From assembly GCF_000143415.4 (NCBI RefSeq), contig NW_003314275.1, forward strand, positions 2,478,052 through 2,542,051: a DNA stretch of 64,000 bases, in the 5' to 3' direction. Position numbers and translations under genes: made by a program. How positions within the stretch are numbered: the first letter of the stretch is position 1; every line of letters starts with the position of its first letter. Shown piece by piece: positions 32,989 to 44,311 of the stretch. The notes beneath the pieces were generated by a model that searched no databases, was not told the DNA's origin, and saw only the letters and a program-made list of their open reading frames with translations. Origin of the DNA: Selaginella moellendorffii (Eukaryota; Streptophyta; Lycopodiopsida; Selaginellales; Selaginellaceae).

Positions 32989-34449
32989 TTGGACGTTCTA
33001 GAAGGACAATTGGCACAAACCAATGCCCTGCTAGAGACTCTCGTACGCAAGCTAAAGCATGACGAGAAGCAGAAGAAAAAGCGAAAGACTGCAGATGCTA
33101 GCAGCGCAGAAGGTGTGGACCCTTCGGTAAGGACTGAGGCAGAATCAAACAAGGTTGAACAGACTGAAGTGGAATCAGTCCCTTAGGCAGTTCCCAAGTA
33201 CAAACCAAAGCCCCCACCGGTCTTGAAGGGAGTGAATGACTATAAGGTGGTGGAGGAATGGTTTTATGATATAAAAGACTACTTCCGAGTGTTGCAGTTA
33301 CCGAGCTCGGAGAAGGTCCCATGTGCAAAACCATACTTGGCAGATAATGCCAAGTCTTGGTAGAGAACAACGGAGGCCAACGAAGGACTGGTGGCCACTT
33401 GGGAAATGATAAAGGCAAGGATCTGCGTGACATATGTTCCTCTGAATGCTACTCTATACCTAAGGGATAAGCTAAGTAGGCTGAAGCAAACCAGAACCAT
33501 TCAAGAGTATGTAAATGGATTTATGACAAAGAGGATACTAGTCACGGATATGGGTGATATGGACACATTCCATGCCTTCATATTAGGCTTGCAAACCTAG
33601 GCTCGCGGCGAGGTGATGCATTGGAACTCGACCAATTACAAAGAAGCATTGGATGCGGCTATCAAGGTGCATTTCAACGATAACCTGCAAAAGAGGAACA
33701 TGACGGGGTCGGGGTCCATGTTTAGCAAAGGGGCCAAACCAAGGGGAATATATAGCAAAGGGAAATTCAAGAAGAGTTTCTCTAAGAAGGAGTCCTCGGG
33801 GTTCCGGAAAAGCAGATCTGGTGGCCAGCGAGCGAGTACGTGGGGGAGTCAAGCAAAAAGAGACAAACCCACGGATAAAAAGGGCAAGTCGATTAGTAGC
33901 ATGGGAAACAATGTATGCTACAACTGCGGTGAAGTGAGACACTTCTCGAGGGAATGTCCCTACTTGAAGAAGGCCAAAGCCAATATGGCTATTAAGTCAG
34001 GTGAAATCCAAACTGAGGTATGTGATTCAGTCCCTAGCTCAAAGTTACTCATTATATGAGCAACTTTGGTAGAGAGTCGTTCGCGACATCTACTAGCCCT
34101 CCGAGGGAAGCTCGGAGGTAGCTTTGTTAAGATCCTTATTGACACGGGTACTTCGGATAATTTTGTGGCTGCAGACATAGTTTGGCAAGCTGGACTAACG
34201 GTGCAACGGCTAGGCGAACCAAGAACTATAAAGTTTGTTCAAGGCAGCCAAAGCACTGATGAGGTACTTCGACAAGCGAGAGTCGAAGTAGGGACATGGA
34301 AAGTAGACATGGATTTCACCGTGTTGGACATGGTGGGATTTGACGTAATCTTCGGGATGGATTGGTTTAATCGGTTTGTGATAACCCTGCATGGACAAGA
34401 TAGGAACCTTGTGGTACTAGCCAATGCCCAAGGAAGACTAGCCTCCTGA
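32989..34449 (+). pseudogene. gag: Ty3/gypsy element C: gag and protease remnant
   Basis: One continuous plus frame with four in-frame stops (33184, 33361, 33598, 34057) and a natural-looking end at 34447. Regions: coiled-coil-like N-terminus (LEGQLAQTNALLETLVRKL), capsid (VLKGVNDYKVVEEWFYDI; YVNGFMTKR), basic linker, CCHC knuckle CYNCGEVRHFSREC with correct spacing, protease ILIDTGTSDNF, and a GMDW block. The missing Trp at 33361 (TGG to TAG), the likely Arg at 34057 (CGA to TGA) and the other stops fit C-to-T or G-to-A changes. The element ends abruptly at 34449 against a LINE; RT and integrase are absent. A third gypsy family, distinct from A and B. Confidence 0.88.
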
Positions 34450-35570
34450 TAAGAGTTGTATCACCATGTTTGTGTATAAGTGATATAATCTTAACAATTG
34501 CTCAATGTGGCCATCTTCCAATTGCTATCATATTATTCCATATGTGTAATAACTCTGGCCCAATCCAATCCTAATGTTTTTAATTCAAGTGTTTGTTTTA
34601 AATAGCTATTAATAATATTTCATTATCTTGTGCATTTTTTGGGGGCTTATGTGCATCATATCATAATCATCCATAAAAGAGATGTATTGACTTGTAAAAT
34701 TCCTTATAGAACAAGTTTTCACTAATAAACCATTTTAAATATCTAAATTTAATTAATGCCTCCATTTTTTCTGCTTCTAAAGTAAACAATTACTCCTTTA
34801 TTTTTGATAGTTAGGTTTAAAATGTAGAACTTTTTTGTTGTTGCTTGATCAATATTTTGATAGCTTTTATATCCCTTTTAATGACTTATATTTTATTAGA
34901 TCTTCTCCTTCACTTAGTCTATGTTTTTTTCATGGAGCTCACTGGTTATTTTAACCATGAATTTTTTAACTTCCTAGCTTTCTTTTATACAATAATTAGT
35001 GTATGTGTTTTCAAAGTGTTTTTGTGATAATGTAGGCTTCTTGATTCCACATCTTTAAGGATTAATATTGTTAACAAAACAGTGATCCAAGAAGTCTTTA
35101 TACTCTATAGCAATATTTAGTTTCTCATTATTATGACATAAATTTGGTGACAAATAAAAATGTTTTATTTGTCTTTGATAAAATTAAAATCTCCGATAAC
35201 AATCAATGTTGAAGGTTACAAAGGGAGCTCGTTTAAGATCTCTTGAAAAAAACAACCCCTCTCTAATGAATAACTTACCAATGCATATACATTTAGAGAG
35301 CATTAGTCATATATTTGATTTTAAATTAAACACATTACACTTGATCCCAGAATCAATATTATGTCTATTATAAAGTAACTCCCACAAACTTTAACCACTA
35401 CTAGCATCCCCCTACTACATCCTATTGTCAAGTTCCAAAAGTTTTTTTTTTTTGCAAACTTATACATTAAATTCACACTTGAAAGACAATGCTTTTGCAC
35501 ACATAAAAAATCATTTGTGATATTCCTTATGATGTCAATAGAACTATCATACCTAGGCAAAATGCGCATA
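34450..35570 (-). pseudogene. L1-type LINE, endonuclease to RT start (copy c)
   Basis: The minus strand is homologous to 6440-6597 plus 11648-12750, but without the A1 insertion. It gives the best endonuclease peptides: DFLCVQKHCLSSVNL, FWNLTIGCSRGMLVVVKV, and IGDFNFIKDK (complement of 35168-35196). The last matches the G-D-F-N block that contains catalytic Asp and Asn of apurinic-type endonucleases. The RT side ends after a block resembling L-I-P-K (LIHKHGDTTLIRN). The gag-protease remnant C abuts its truncated end at 34449/34450. Confidence 0.78.
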
Positions 35571-35633
35571 CTACATACTCACTATCACGAAATTCATTAT
35601 GCATGTTTTTGTAAAAGGCATGATATGGCACGT

Positions 35634-36738
35634 GGTTTTCACCCTTTATTTTATGGTGATTTACCATAGGATAACCACAAAGTGGAATTTAAACCTTCCA
35701 TATACCACATGTATCCAATGGACAACAAAGTGGAACTCAAGTTTTAAAGCCACTCATTGGGCCACTGAATGAAGATACGGAGCTAAACTCCCAAACTTGC
35801 AGCCAATGAGTGAAAGAATTGGAGTATGGTGTGATTTTTAAGCATTCAGCCCAAAAAGTGAAGAGACAGGAGCATGGAGTGATGTAGGAACAGTTTTAGA
35901 GCATTTAACATTCTAATATCAAGACTAATATGGAAAACGGACCCAAATAAAGTTTGACACTATTTCAATATACCAGTGGCCTAACGTAAAGATATGGGTA
36001 TTTCACTAATTAGCATGGTATGGAATTTGGACTTAAACCCAAGTTGGATGCAGAACAAAGATACGCATGCAAATAAAAGTTAAATTATGCCTTAAGTTAG
36101 TCGGCCATGCCTAACTTACCCACTATCCCTACTATATATTTGGAACCTTTGATAGCCCCCCCTTCTTGAGGAACATATACTTTGGGCTTTCAACTTTAAC
36201 TACCCTTAGTACCAAGAGTTAGTCTCTAGAACTAACTTGAAATTTATTAAATATGGAATGTCTTTAGATTGCAAATATGAATACGAGACCAATACTATTA
36301 TGGTCAGAATAATCTCTACATTCTGTAGATATGCCAAATAAGTAGATTTAGACACTTTCTATAAATAGCATTTGGAACCGAATGGTACTAACAGAAGGCA
36401 TATGATAGTGAGGGTGTTTGGCAGACACGGTAAACTATCATTTGGCAAATATTGAGGGACTAAGCAAAAATTTTACGAGGGTTCCCAACATTAGTAAGTG
36501 CAAGTCAATGAATGAGTTTCTCTAACCAAGTCAAGTATGTTTGACTAATAGCACTTAGGAATTCCATCCTGATGCTCATCTGGTCAAGTTCATACGTAAA
36601 GACCAGTTTCTTAATTAGCTTAGGCGAAGACTGAAAAAAAAGGTTTAGCAATACTGCTTGCCGTCGTGGCAATAAAGAAAGAATATCCAAAAGAACTAGC
36701 CAATAAATAACTTTTAATACTTGAAGTCACTTTCACGA
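35634..36738 (+). repeat. Dispersed repeat R, copy R3 (near full length)
   Basis: About 1.1 kb from TTTTCACCCTTTATTTTATG to TCACTTTCACGATAGT, containing GCCCCCCCTTCTTGAGGAAC and TTTGGGCTTTCAAC in the centre. Its last 360 bp also belong to the S1 direct repeat. Confidence 0.75.
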
Positions 36739-38239
36739 TAGTCCACATCATAACTTGGAAAATGAGAAAGTTTAGAAATTAGATAAAATATGAAATACCT
36801 ACTCATCTTTTTAGGCTTACTTTGAATGCCCTTAATATCGATGACAATAGGATCCATGATGCATTCGAAGGAAAATGACTTGAAATAAACTTTTGCTACA
36901 TACATCATAAGCTCATACATCCAGTTGGGGTTGTTTAGTAAGATAAAAATGACATAGTTAACTTCGAGTAAAAATGTTTATAACAAAAAGAATATATCAC
37001 ACAGGTGGTCGAGTGTGAGAAAGTTTCTAGTCCTTGACTTTCCCATCAATTATTGAAGACTATTTAGAAAGTTGAAGAGAATGAAGTTTGCAAGGGCTTT
37101 TATAATATCTTTTAACACTAATGGTCGAACTAATGTTGTATTTCCATGTTCATGTCTTCTTTTGTGAAAGATGTCAGTAATCTACTATAGAAGCCAATGA
37201 AGACACCCACAATGCCTTGATGTGTTATTGGGAAAACAAGACAAACCTATAGAAGAGTCATATGAATAAAAAAGCTACCATCTTATGATTGTTTGATAGT
37301 GAAATTAGAGCTTGATCTTGGTTATCAAATGGTGGAATATGAGTTTGATTCAAAGCTTCTTTATCCTCATCTCCATTGTCACTACATCATATCATTGAAT
37401 TTGAACTTCTCATAAGGTCACCAAACCCAATACTATTTAAACCCAAAGAAATTTAACCCCAAATAACCTACTAATTGGGAAAAAATGGTGCCCTTTATAT
37501 TTGAACCTTTATAAATTATTTCTCAAATTAGTTTACAATGTACCACACTTCCTTGCAAATTCACGCCCTCCTGAAAAGTTGAGAACTGCAACTCTCCTCA
37601 AGAGCCCCACTTTTTGATATTAAATATCCCAATACACTACTCACAAATTGCGTGATATAGATAACCCTCTTTATCATGTTTTCAAATACTTTTGACAGTT
37701 TTTTCTCTCTGTTCATCAAGTAGATATTGAGGAACTCTAGAGTCTCTATTTGTTTTTTGTATAGAAATTAATTTTGCGATATTGTAAATCATATCATCTA
37801 GAGTTTTATTCACTACAAAAGTAATATGTGTAATTGAGAAAAATGAAGCATGCAATAAGAAATTTATATTTGTGAGTATAAAGTTTAGCTATACTCTCTA
37901 GCCACTCCAACTTGTGATTGTCTGTAATACATACTAGTTTCTTCAACTTTGAAGACTTTACATATTGAATTTTATACTTAATTTGTAAAAACTTAGCCAA
38001 GAGCTCTTCTTGACTCTTCTCTAGATACACAAGTTCATATACATCTTGCTTAACCTTTACTAAAGAATAGAAACTAGAAAAATAAAAATAAAGTGAAGGA
38101 AAGATATATCTTATAGCACACCATAAGCATAAAATTGATTGGGTTGTTGAACCAGATCATACCATCATTTCGAGTCTATAAGTGTTGAACAAGTGTTGCA
38201 AGATCATCACAATAATATTGTTAGATATCATCCTCACTC
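36380..38239 (+). repeat. Direct repeat S1 (1.86 kb)
   Basis: Collinear with 44312-46203 over its whole length at roughly 90% identity by eye. It includes the end of R and about 1.5 kb of following DNA. Chromovirus B2 starts at its right end; the S2 copy continues there without B2. Confidence 0.88.
37806..38030 (-). CDS. Unrecognised ORF in S1
   Basis: A 74-codon frame on the minus strand with a homologue in S2 (45756-45965). The peptide is Lys-, Leu- and Glu-rich at first (EKSQEELLAKFLQIKYKIQYV) with a hydrophobic end. It might be an exon captured from a host gene, since flanking minus-strand sequence has donor-like GTATTT sites. No family was recognised and expression is not implied. Confidence 0.2.
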   Translation of the reverse strand: MYLEKSQEELLAKFLQIKYKIQYVKSSKLKKLVCITDNHKLEWLESIAKLYTHKYKFLIACFIFLNYTYYFCSE

Positions 38240-38600
38240 TGTCAAGACCCCCAACAAGATCAAGACTCGAAAATGCAGAAAACAAAGAGAAAAGCTAGTG
38301 GAAACGAAGAAAATGCCTTAGACTGGCGTTAATTTAGATTGTGGAGAAATGGAACAAGGCTAACCTATATATATTATAGGTTGATGAAGCTCCACCACTT
38401 TTGGATCGAAGACGGCCTAAATATAGCTAAGGTCGAGGAGGTGCCATGTCATCATCAAGAATGTGGCTCGAGATTTAGGAATTGTACGGGAAATCAGAGA
38501 GTCAGGAATAGGGAAGTGTCTTGAGAGTCAAGAATATGGTCTATAGGTCAGGAATCCAGCGAGAGTCAAGAATGTGGCAGGAATTGGGGGATTCCTAACA
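38240..38600 (-). repeat. B2 3' LTR (361 bp)
   Basis: TGTCAAGACC to TTCCTAACA, same length as the B1 3' LTR. Internal purine-rich complement CACCTCCTCCTC follows. The block equivalent to the B1 RNA start is mutated here (TTAATTTAGATTGTGG). Confidence 0.92.
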
Positions 38601-38611
38601 ACACCTCCTCC

Positions 38612-40489
38612 TCAAGAACGAATGGAACGAGGATGTGAATGAGAACAAAGAGGAGGATGAGATGGGCAGTGAAGGACAGAAGATGGAGAAAAAGAATGAG
38701 GATTGGGACGAAAAGGATAGCGGCAGTGGAAGTCCCAAACAAGGTCAAGAGAATGAATTAGGTTGTATGCAGGTTCCCAAGTGCGTTTCTCAGGTCCGTA
38801 ACCCTTCCAATCTACCAGATAGTAGAGTTTAGACTGTGAGATCTTGGAATCAAGGATGTCCTGAACCTCGTACTCACACCCATCCTCGAGCTGCATTGGT
38901 GGAGGCGGAGAAATGACCCAATTTGGAATAGGACTGGGAATATAAGGCTCAAGGAGAGAGGTGCAAAAAACGGGGTGAATTTGATATGAGGAAGGAAGTG
39001 CAAGGCGATAAGTGACAGGATTAATGATGGCAGTGATAGGGAAAGGACCGAGGCATTTGAAATTAAGTTTGGGACATGGCCTGGTGGTGGAGATATTTTG
39101 CCTGAAGAGCCAAACTTTATCCCCGATATTATAAGGGGGACAATCCTGACGATGGACATTGGCAAATGTTTTGTGAGATTCCTAAGCATGATGGAGGTGG
39201 AAGGAGATGGAGTTGTGGATTTCCTGGAGGTTGGAGACAAATGCCTCAGAGCGGGGATTTAAACGAGAGGATTCGGATGAAGAAGGAAGTGAGAGATTGA
39301 ATCGGGGATTTCGGCCAGAGTTCGCAAAGAAGGGGGAAACTCGAAGGGAGGAGTGAACAGAATTGTTATAGGAGAACTCAACAAGGGGAAGGATATTGAA
39401 CCAATCATCCTGATGATAGTTGATAAAGCATCTCAGGAATTGTTTCAACATCTGAATCATTCGCTTGGACTGTCCATCAGTTTGAGGATGATACGCCAAA
39501 GAGAGGTTGGCCTTCACTCCAAGCAGCTACAAGAACCGTTGCCAGAAATGAAAGATGAATTGATGTCCCCGATCCGAAACCACATCTACAGGAATCCCAT
39601 GAAGTCGGAAAATTTCCCTGAATACCAGTTTTGCCATGTCCTTGCCCGAAAACTCCTTGGTACATGGCAAGAAGTGTGCCATCTTTGTGAAGAGATCGAC
39701 TATGACTAAAATGCCTTTGAAGCCTCCAAAACTCGGAAGATCACTCAAGAAATCCATGGAGATGGATTCCCAAGGACCTGAAGGGACCAGGAGGGAACGA
39801 AGCAAACCTGAAGGAAAGTGGCGAGGTACTTTATTCCGGGCGCAAGTGTCATAGGAGGTAACAAAAGCTTTGATGTAGTCATCCATGTGAGGCCACCAAA
39901 AGTCTTGTGCAACCAGCTCATAGGTTTTCACAATGCCGAAGTGACCAGCAGTCAGGCTATTGTGGCACGCCATCAGGGCCAACCTTCGAGCATCACCTTT
40001 AGGAACGTAAAGTTGCTCCCCATGGTACAACAAGCCATCTAAGAACTCGAACTCATCAAATCGCTGGTAGTCGGGAGTCACTAGGTGTCTAGCTTGAAGA
40101 TGGGGGAAAATGTCGCTGGCAAGGTCGTCGGATTGAAGATCGTTTCTGATCGCATCCATCAAGGAGGAGTCCTGAGGGACCAGGGAAATTGCCATAACTT
40201 GAAGCCGATCAGGACCAAGGATAACCTGATCCTGTTGATCGAAGGCAGGATTACAAGGCCTGAGACTGAGATAGGAGCACCTTAAAAGAGCATCAGGAAA
40301 GCCTTGAAGCTTTCCAGGTCTGTACTTGATAACAAAGTCAAATTGACTCAGGAATTGTGCCCACCTTGCCTGACGATGGCTCAAAACTCGGGAAGTGGCA
40401 AAGCATTCGAGATTTTTGTGATCCGTCCAGACCGTTGTTTGATGGCTTGCCCCCTCCAAGAAATGATGCCACTCTCCAAAGGAATCCAC
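38612..40489 (-). pseudogene. pol: B2 RNase H end, integrase, chromodomain
   Basis: From the RNase H end (TDHKNLECF) through tether and integrase. The integrase finger has lost one ligand (TSYDTC where B1 has TSCDTC), and the catalytic Glu is Lys (QSKR where B1 has QSER), so integrase is inactive. Frame changes lie near 39520 and 39200. The chromodomain (YEVQDILDSK...WKGYGPEKRTW) is retained. Confidence 0.88.
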
Positions 40490-41591
40490 GATGGCAAGGA
40501 GCTCCTTGTTGTGGATTTCGTAATTGATCTCCGCAGGCTAGAATTTATGAGAATAGAAAGCGACCGGATGAAATTACTGATCCGCTCTGAATTGAGACAA
40601 CACAGCACTGATGGCAAAATTGGAGGTGTCAGCCTCGATGAAGAAAGGTTGTGAGGGATCAGCGTGGATCAAGATGGGAGCAGAATTAAAGGCTGCCTTG
40701 AGTGTGTCGAAGGCTTGCTAGGCAGCAGCAGACCAAGAGAAGGGAACATCCTTGCAAGTGAGATGCATGAGAGGAAGGACAATGTTAGAGTTGTGATCAA
40801 TGAATTTGCGGTAGAAGTTGGCGAAGCCAAGGAAAACCTGAACGTCCGACATTGATTGTGGAGGCTCCTATTCAAGAATAGTCTTGACTTTGGTAAGATC
40901 CATCATGATGCCCTTAGAAGTGACAATGTACCCAAGGAACTCCACAGACTCCTAATCGAAGGAACATTTCTTAAGTTTCGCGTATAGGCCATGTTCCCAC
41001 AGCTTCACCAGCACCTTGCGCACATACTTGTCGTGCTCCTCTTGAGTTTTTGAGTAGATGAGGATGTCGTCGAGGTAGACGATCACCATTTGATCAAGAA
41101 ACTCCTGAAAGATGTCGTTCGCCATGTGTTGAAAAACTGCTGGAGCATTTGTCAAGCTAAATGGCATGATAGTGTACTTGAAGTGGCCATAGCGGGTTCG
41201 AAACGTAGTCTTCCATTCGTCACCAGGCCGGATCCGGATCAGGTTGTATGCTCCACGAAGGTCGATCTTGGTGAAGAAGTGGGCACCACCGAGGCGTTCC
41301 AATAGGTCCAAGATCAGGGGCAGCAGATAACGGTTCCAAATAGTCAGCATGTTCAAACCTCAGGAGTTGATGACTAGCTGCAAACTCCCATCCTTCTTCT
41401 TGACAAAGAAGACAAGCGCTCCAGTCGGGGATTGTGAATGCTGAATGTACCCTGAGGCAAGATTCTCATCCACATACCCTTTGAGGGCCTTAAGCTTGGA
41501 CGGAGATAACCCTTAGATAAGCCCCCACGGAAGTGACGCTCTTTCCTGTAAATCAATAAGACAATCATAAGGCTAATGAACAAGTAGTGCA
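40490..41591 (-). pseudogene. pol: B2 reverse transcriptase and RNase H
   Basis: The RT core is open from 41356 to 40952 with [25 protein letters not shown] and the catalytic YLDD (complement of 41066-41077). These blocks match the Tf1/sushi group closely. Stops follow within the connection and RNase H, where ADTSNF retains the first catalytic Asp. This is the region that B1 lacks. Confidence 0.9.
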
Positions 41592-42451
41592 TTAGCTTTT
41601 TTTCTTGTCAAACACATCCCCAAAATCATGATACTTCTCAGGAAGACTGACAAGAGAAACATGCAAAGCAAAAAGGAAAATAGGTTCTTCATGAAGAAGT
41701 TCTTTCATAGTGATTGTGTGGAGATAGGAGGAGGCACGACTAAATGGAATGATGAGACGAGGATATTGTCCAGTGTAAGATGGAAGAGAGGGAAAAGAAG
41801 AGGGTGAAAACTTCGTAGAGTCAAGAACAAAACCCCAATTTGAGTTGAGGGAACTTTTCTTGAGTTGGACTCGATGAACAGTAGGGGAAGCTATGGGAGA
41901 TGGTGACGTGGGAGAGATGTGCTGTAATTCCTTCCAACATATGTGAGGCTGGTGTAGTTGGAACCAAGGAAGGCCGAGCACCACAAAGGAGGACTTGCTA
42001 TTGATGATGTTGAAGGTGATATCGGTGACGGTGGACCTAATGTGTACTCGAATAGGCAACGTTTCCTAAGGCCAGAAGATGGAGACACAAAATGTCCGCC
42101 GATGCCTTCAACCCTTAAATCCCGTATGGTAGGAGAAAGAGGAACATGATATCGGGCAACAAAGTCTGTGTCCATGAAGTAGGAAGTTGCACCCGAGTCC
42201 AATAGCACCAGAGCCTTGAGTCTTGATTGTCCGGTGAAAGAAACGAGACATAGAATGAGGAAGTTGTGGGAATTGGTGGTGGCTTTGATGAAAGGTGGTG
42301 AGGAGCTTGATAAAGAAGAAAAGTGATTTTTATTCGGGGAGTCCAAATAGACAGCTCCTATTCTGTTTGGACAGGGTCGTTTCCCGACTACAACAGAGGT
42401 GGACCTTGAGGTAGAGTGAACTCGAGCAGTCGGGGAGGCTTCTTGGGACAC
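41592..42451 (-). pseudogene. pol: B2 protease region
   Basis: Protease motif LLDSGATSYFMD is intact here, followed by VLGLPW after a frame change near 42060. It overlaps the end of gag (42388-42570) by 64 nt in -1 phase. Confidence 0.85.
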
Positions 42452-42888
42452 ACAGCTGCTTTGTGATTAGGATCAACATAGTAGAGGCAAAGATTATGAG
42501 ATATTCGACGTTGCTTCTTAGTAGGACTCAACTTCCCTCTGATGAGTCGGGGAGTACTAGAAATATCCATCGGGACCGGAGTAGTAAGTTTGGGAGTATG
42601 CCCCGAAGACTCAAGCTGGGATTCCTAAGTCTGGGACGGAAAAACGGCGGTGCGGCGACTTTCCTAATGATGTTCAAAGAGACGATTGTCACATTGAACA
42701 GCTTTGTTGATGGCATTTGATAGGTCCGTGGGATCCTCCATGGTGAGCAAAAAATCCTTGACACCATTGTTAAGGCTGAAACGAAATTGATCAATCAGGG
42801 CCCGCTCATCCCACTGAGTGTCCAAGGCAAAGAGTTGAAACTCTACAGCATAGATCGAGGCAAGACAAAACCCCTGAGAGAGACCCTT
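42388..42888 (-). pseudogene. gag: B2 gag C-terminal part
   Basis: Capsid end and nucleocapsid in a frame that B1 has lost. The single knuckle reads CLYYVDPNHKAAVC, again with Tyr instead of the second Cys. The N-terminal half of gag is absent because the element is truncated at 42888. Confidence 0.85.
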
Positions 42889-43664
42889 TGTGTTAATCTC
42901 ATTTCGGTCCCAAATGCTATTTATGGAAAGTGTCCAGATTTGCTCATTTGGCATATCTACAGAATGTAGAGATTGTCCTAAATACAATGGTATTCATCCC
43001 ATGTCCAAATTCGCAATCTAGGGACATTCCATATTTAGTAAGTTTCGAGCTTGTCCTAGAAACTAACTCTTGATACTAAGGGAGGCTTGGGGTGAAAGCC
43101 CAAAGCATGTGTTCCTCAAGGGCGGGGGGGGGTTCCAAATGTATAGTAGGGATAGTGGGTGGGTTGGGCATGGCCGACTAACCTGAGGCATAGTTTAGCT
43201 CCTACTTGCGTGCTTGTCCTTGTTCTGTGTCTGACTTGGGTCTAAGCCCAAGTTCCATTCCATGCTAGCTGGTGGAGTACCCATATCCTCGCGTTAAGCC
43301 ATTGGTATGCCGAAATAGTGCAGATAGCAAGGGTGTTTGGCAGACATGGTAAACTATCATGTAGCGATATTGAGGGACTAATCTCAATACGCGAGGGTTC
43401 TTATCACTAGCAAGTGCAAAAGAAAACGAGACGGGAACTCCTTACCGGGCTAAGTATGCTTAGCTAATAACACATAGGAATTCCATCCTTATGCTCATCC
43501 GGTCTAAGTACACTCAAAATTCCCAGTTAACTCCACTAGTACAAGAGGGACTAATAAAGGGTCTAGCAATACCGACCTCCTGCCATCGTGGCAGTAAGGT
43601 AAGAGTGTCCGCAAGGACTAGTCGACAGGTAACTTTCGATACCCGAAGTCACATTCGCGACAGT
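42889..43664. repeat. Repeat R, copy R4, with first half inverted
   Basis: 42889-43317 is the reverse complement of the first half of R (it includes GGGTGAAAGCCCAAAGCATG at 43091-43110). 43328-43664 is the second half in direct orientation, from GCAAGGGTGTTTGG to CATTCGCGACAGT. In R1, R3 and R5 both halves have the same orientation. Confidence 0.8.
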
Positions 43665-44311
43665 TACACAGGATTTTGAGGCCCACAGTGGGGATGTGCT
43701 CCACTGGTTCGAGGGAGCGAGGGGTCCTGCTTAGGGCCCAGCCCTGCGACACATCAGGTGCAAAGGACGACATGGTTGGGGGATTCAGGTCCACTAAGAT
43801 GTGACTAGAGTGGAGATAGGAGTCCCTGTGTAGGAGGCACTTGGCCATGCTTGATGGGTGGTATGGCGTGCAATGAGAGTCCAAGCCCTTTGGGAAGCAT
43901 GTAACCGGGCGCACTTCGACGGGACATAGGTCAAAGTATCACAGGTACTGGCAGAATGGTGGAGACTTACACTGGGGGCAGTACAACTTCACCATGCTAT
44001 CCTCCAAGACAGGAGGAAGCTTGAGAGGCTCGAGGAGTGGCAGAAAGCATGGCTACCATGTTTCGGTGAAGGAGACCACAATAAGGTTCATTGGAAATGG
44101 CGCCCCTTGGAGTCAATCTTGTAGTCAGCACAAAGGGGGGACTTAGATCTGGATGCGATACGATGAAGGCAATAGCAGCCGCTTGTACTGTAGGCTTAGT
44201 CTCACTTTAGATGAGGGAGATCTCCACTAGATAGTGTGACCTTTGGGTAGCATGCCTGGTTTTTGTATTAATCCTTACGGGACATTGGGGAATGTACATA
44301 CATGTTTCATT
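43665..44311. other. GC-richer segment, unassigned
   Basis: About 650 bp with higher G+C than its surroundings. A plus frame from about 43977 (LHHAILQDRRKLERLEEWQK) looks protein-like but belongs to no family I recognise. It may be another retroelement fragment. Confidence 0.35.

Larger units (their letters stand above)
38240..42888 (-). mobile_element. Chromovirus B2, 5'-truncated copy of the B1 family
   Basis: 3' LTR at 38240-38600, chromodomain, integrase, RNase H, RT, protease and most of gag. It is then cut off within gag at GAGAGAGAC (42888) and joined to an inverted piece of repeat R. The 5' LTR and primer site are missing. Unlike B1 it retains RT and RNase H. Point stops and frameshifts are frequent. 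The left junction CCTCACTC/TGTCAAG has its empty-site equivalent in S2 at 46203/46204. Confidence 0.93.
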
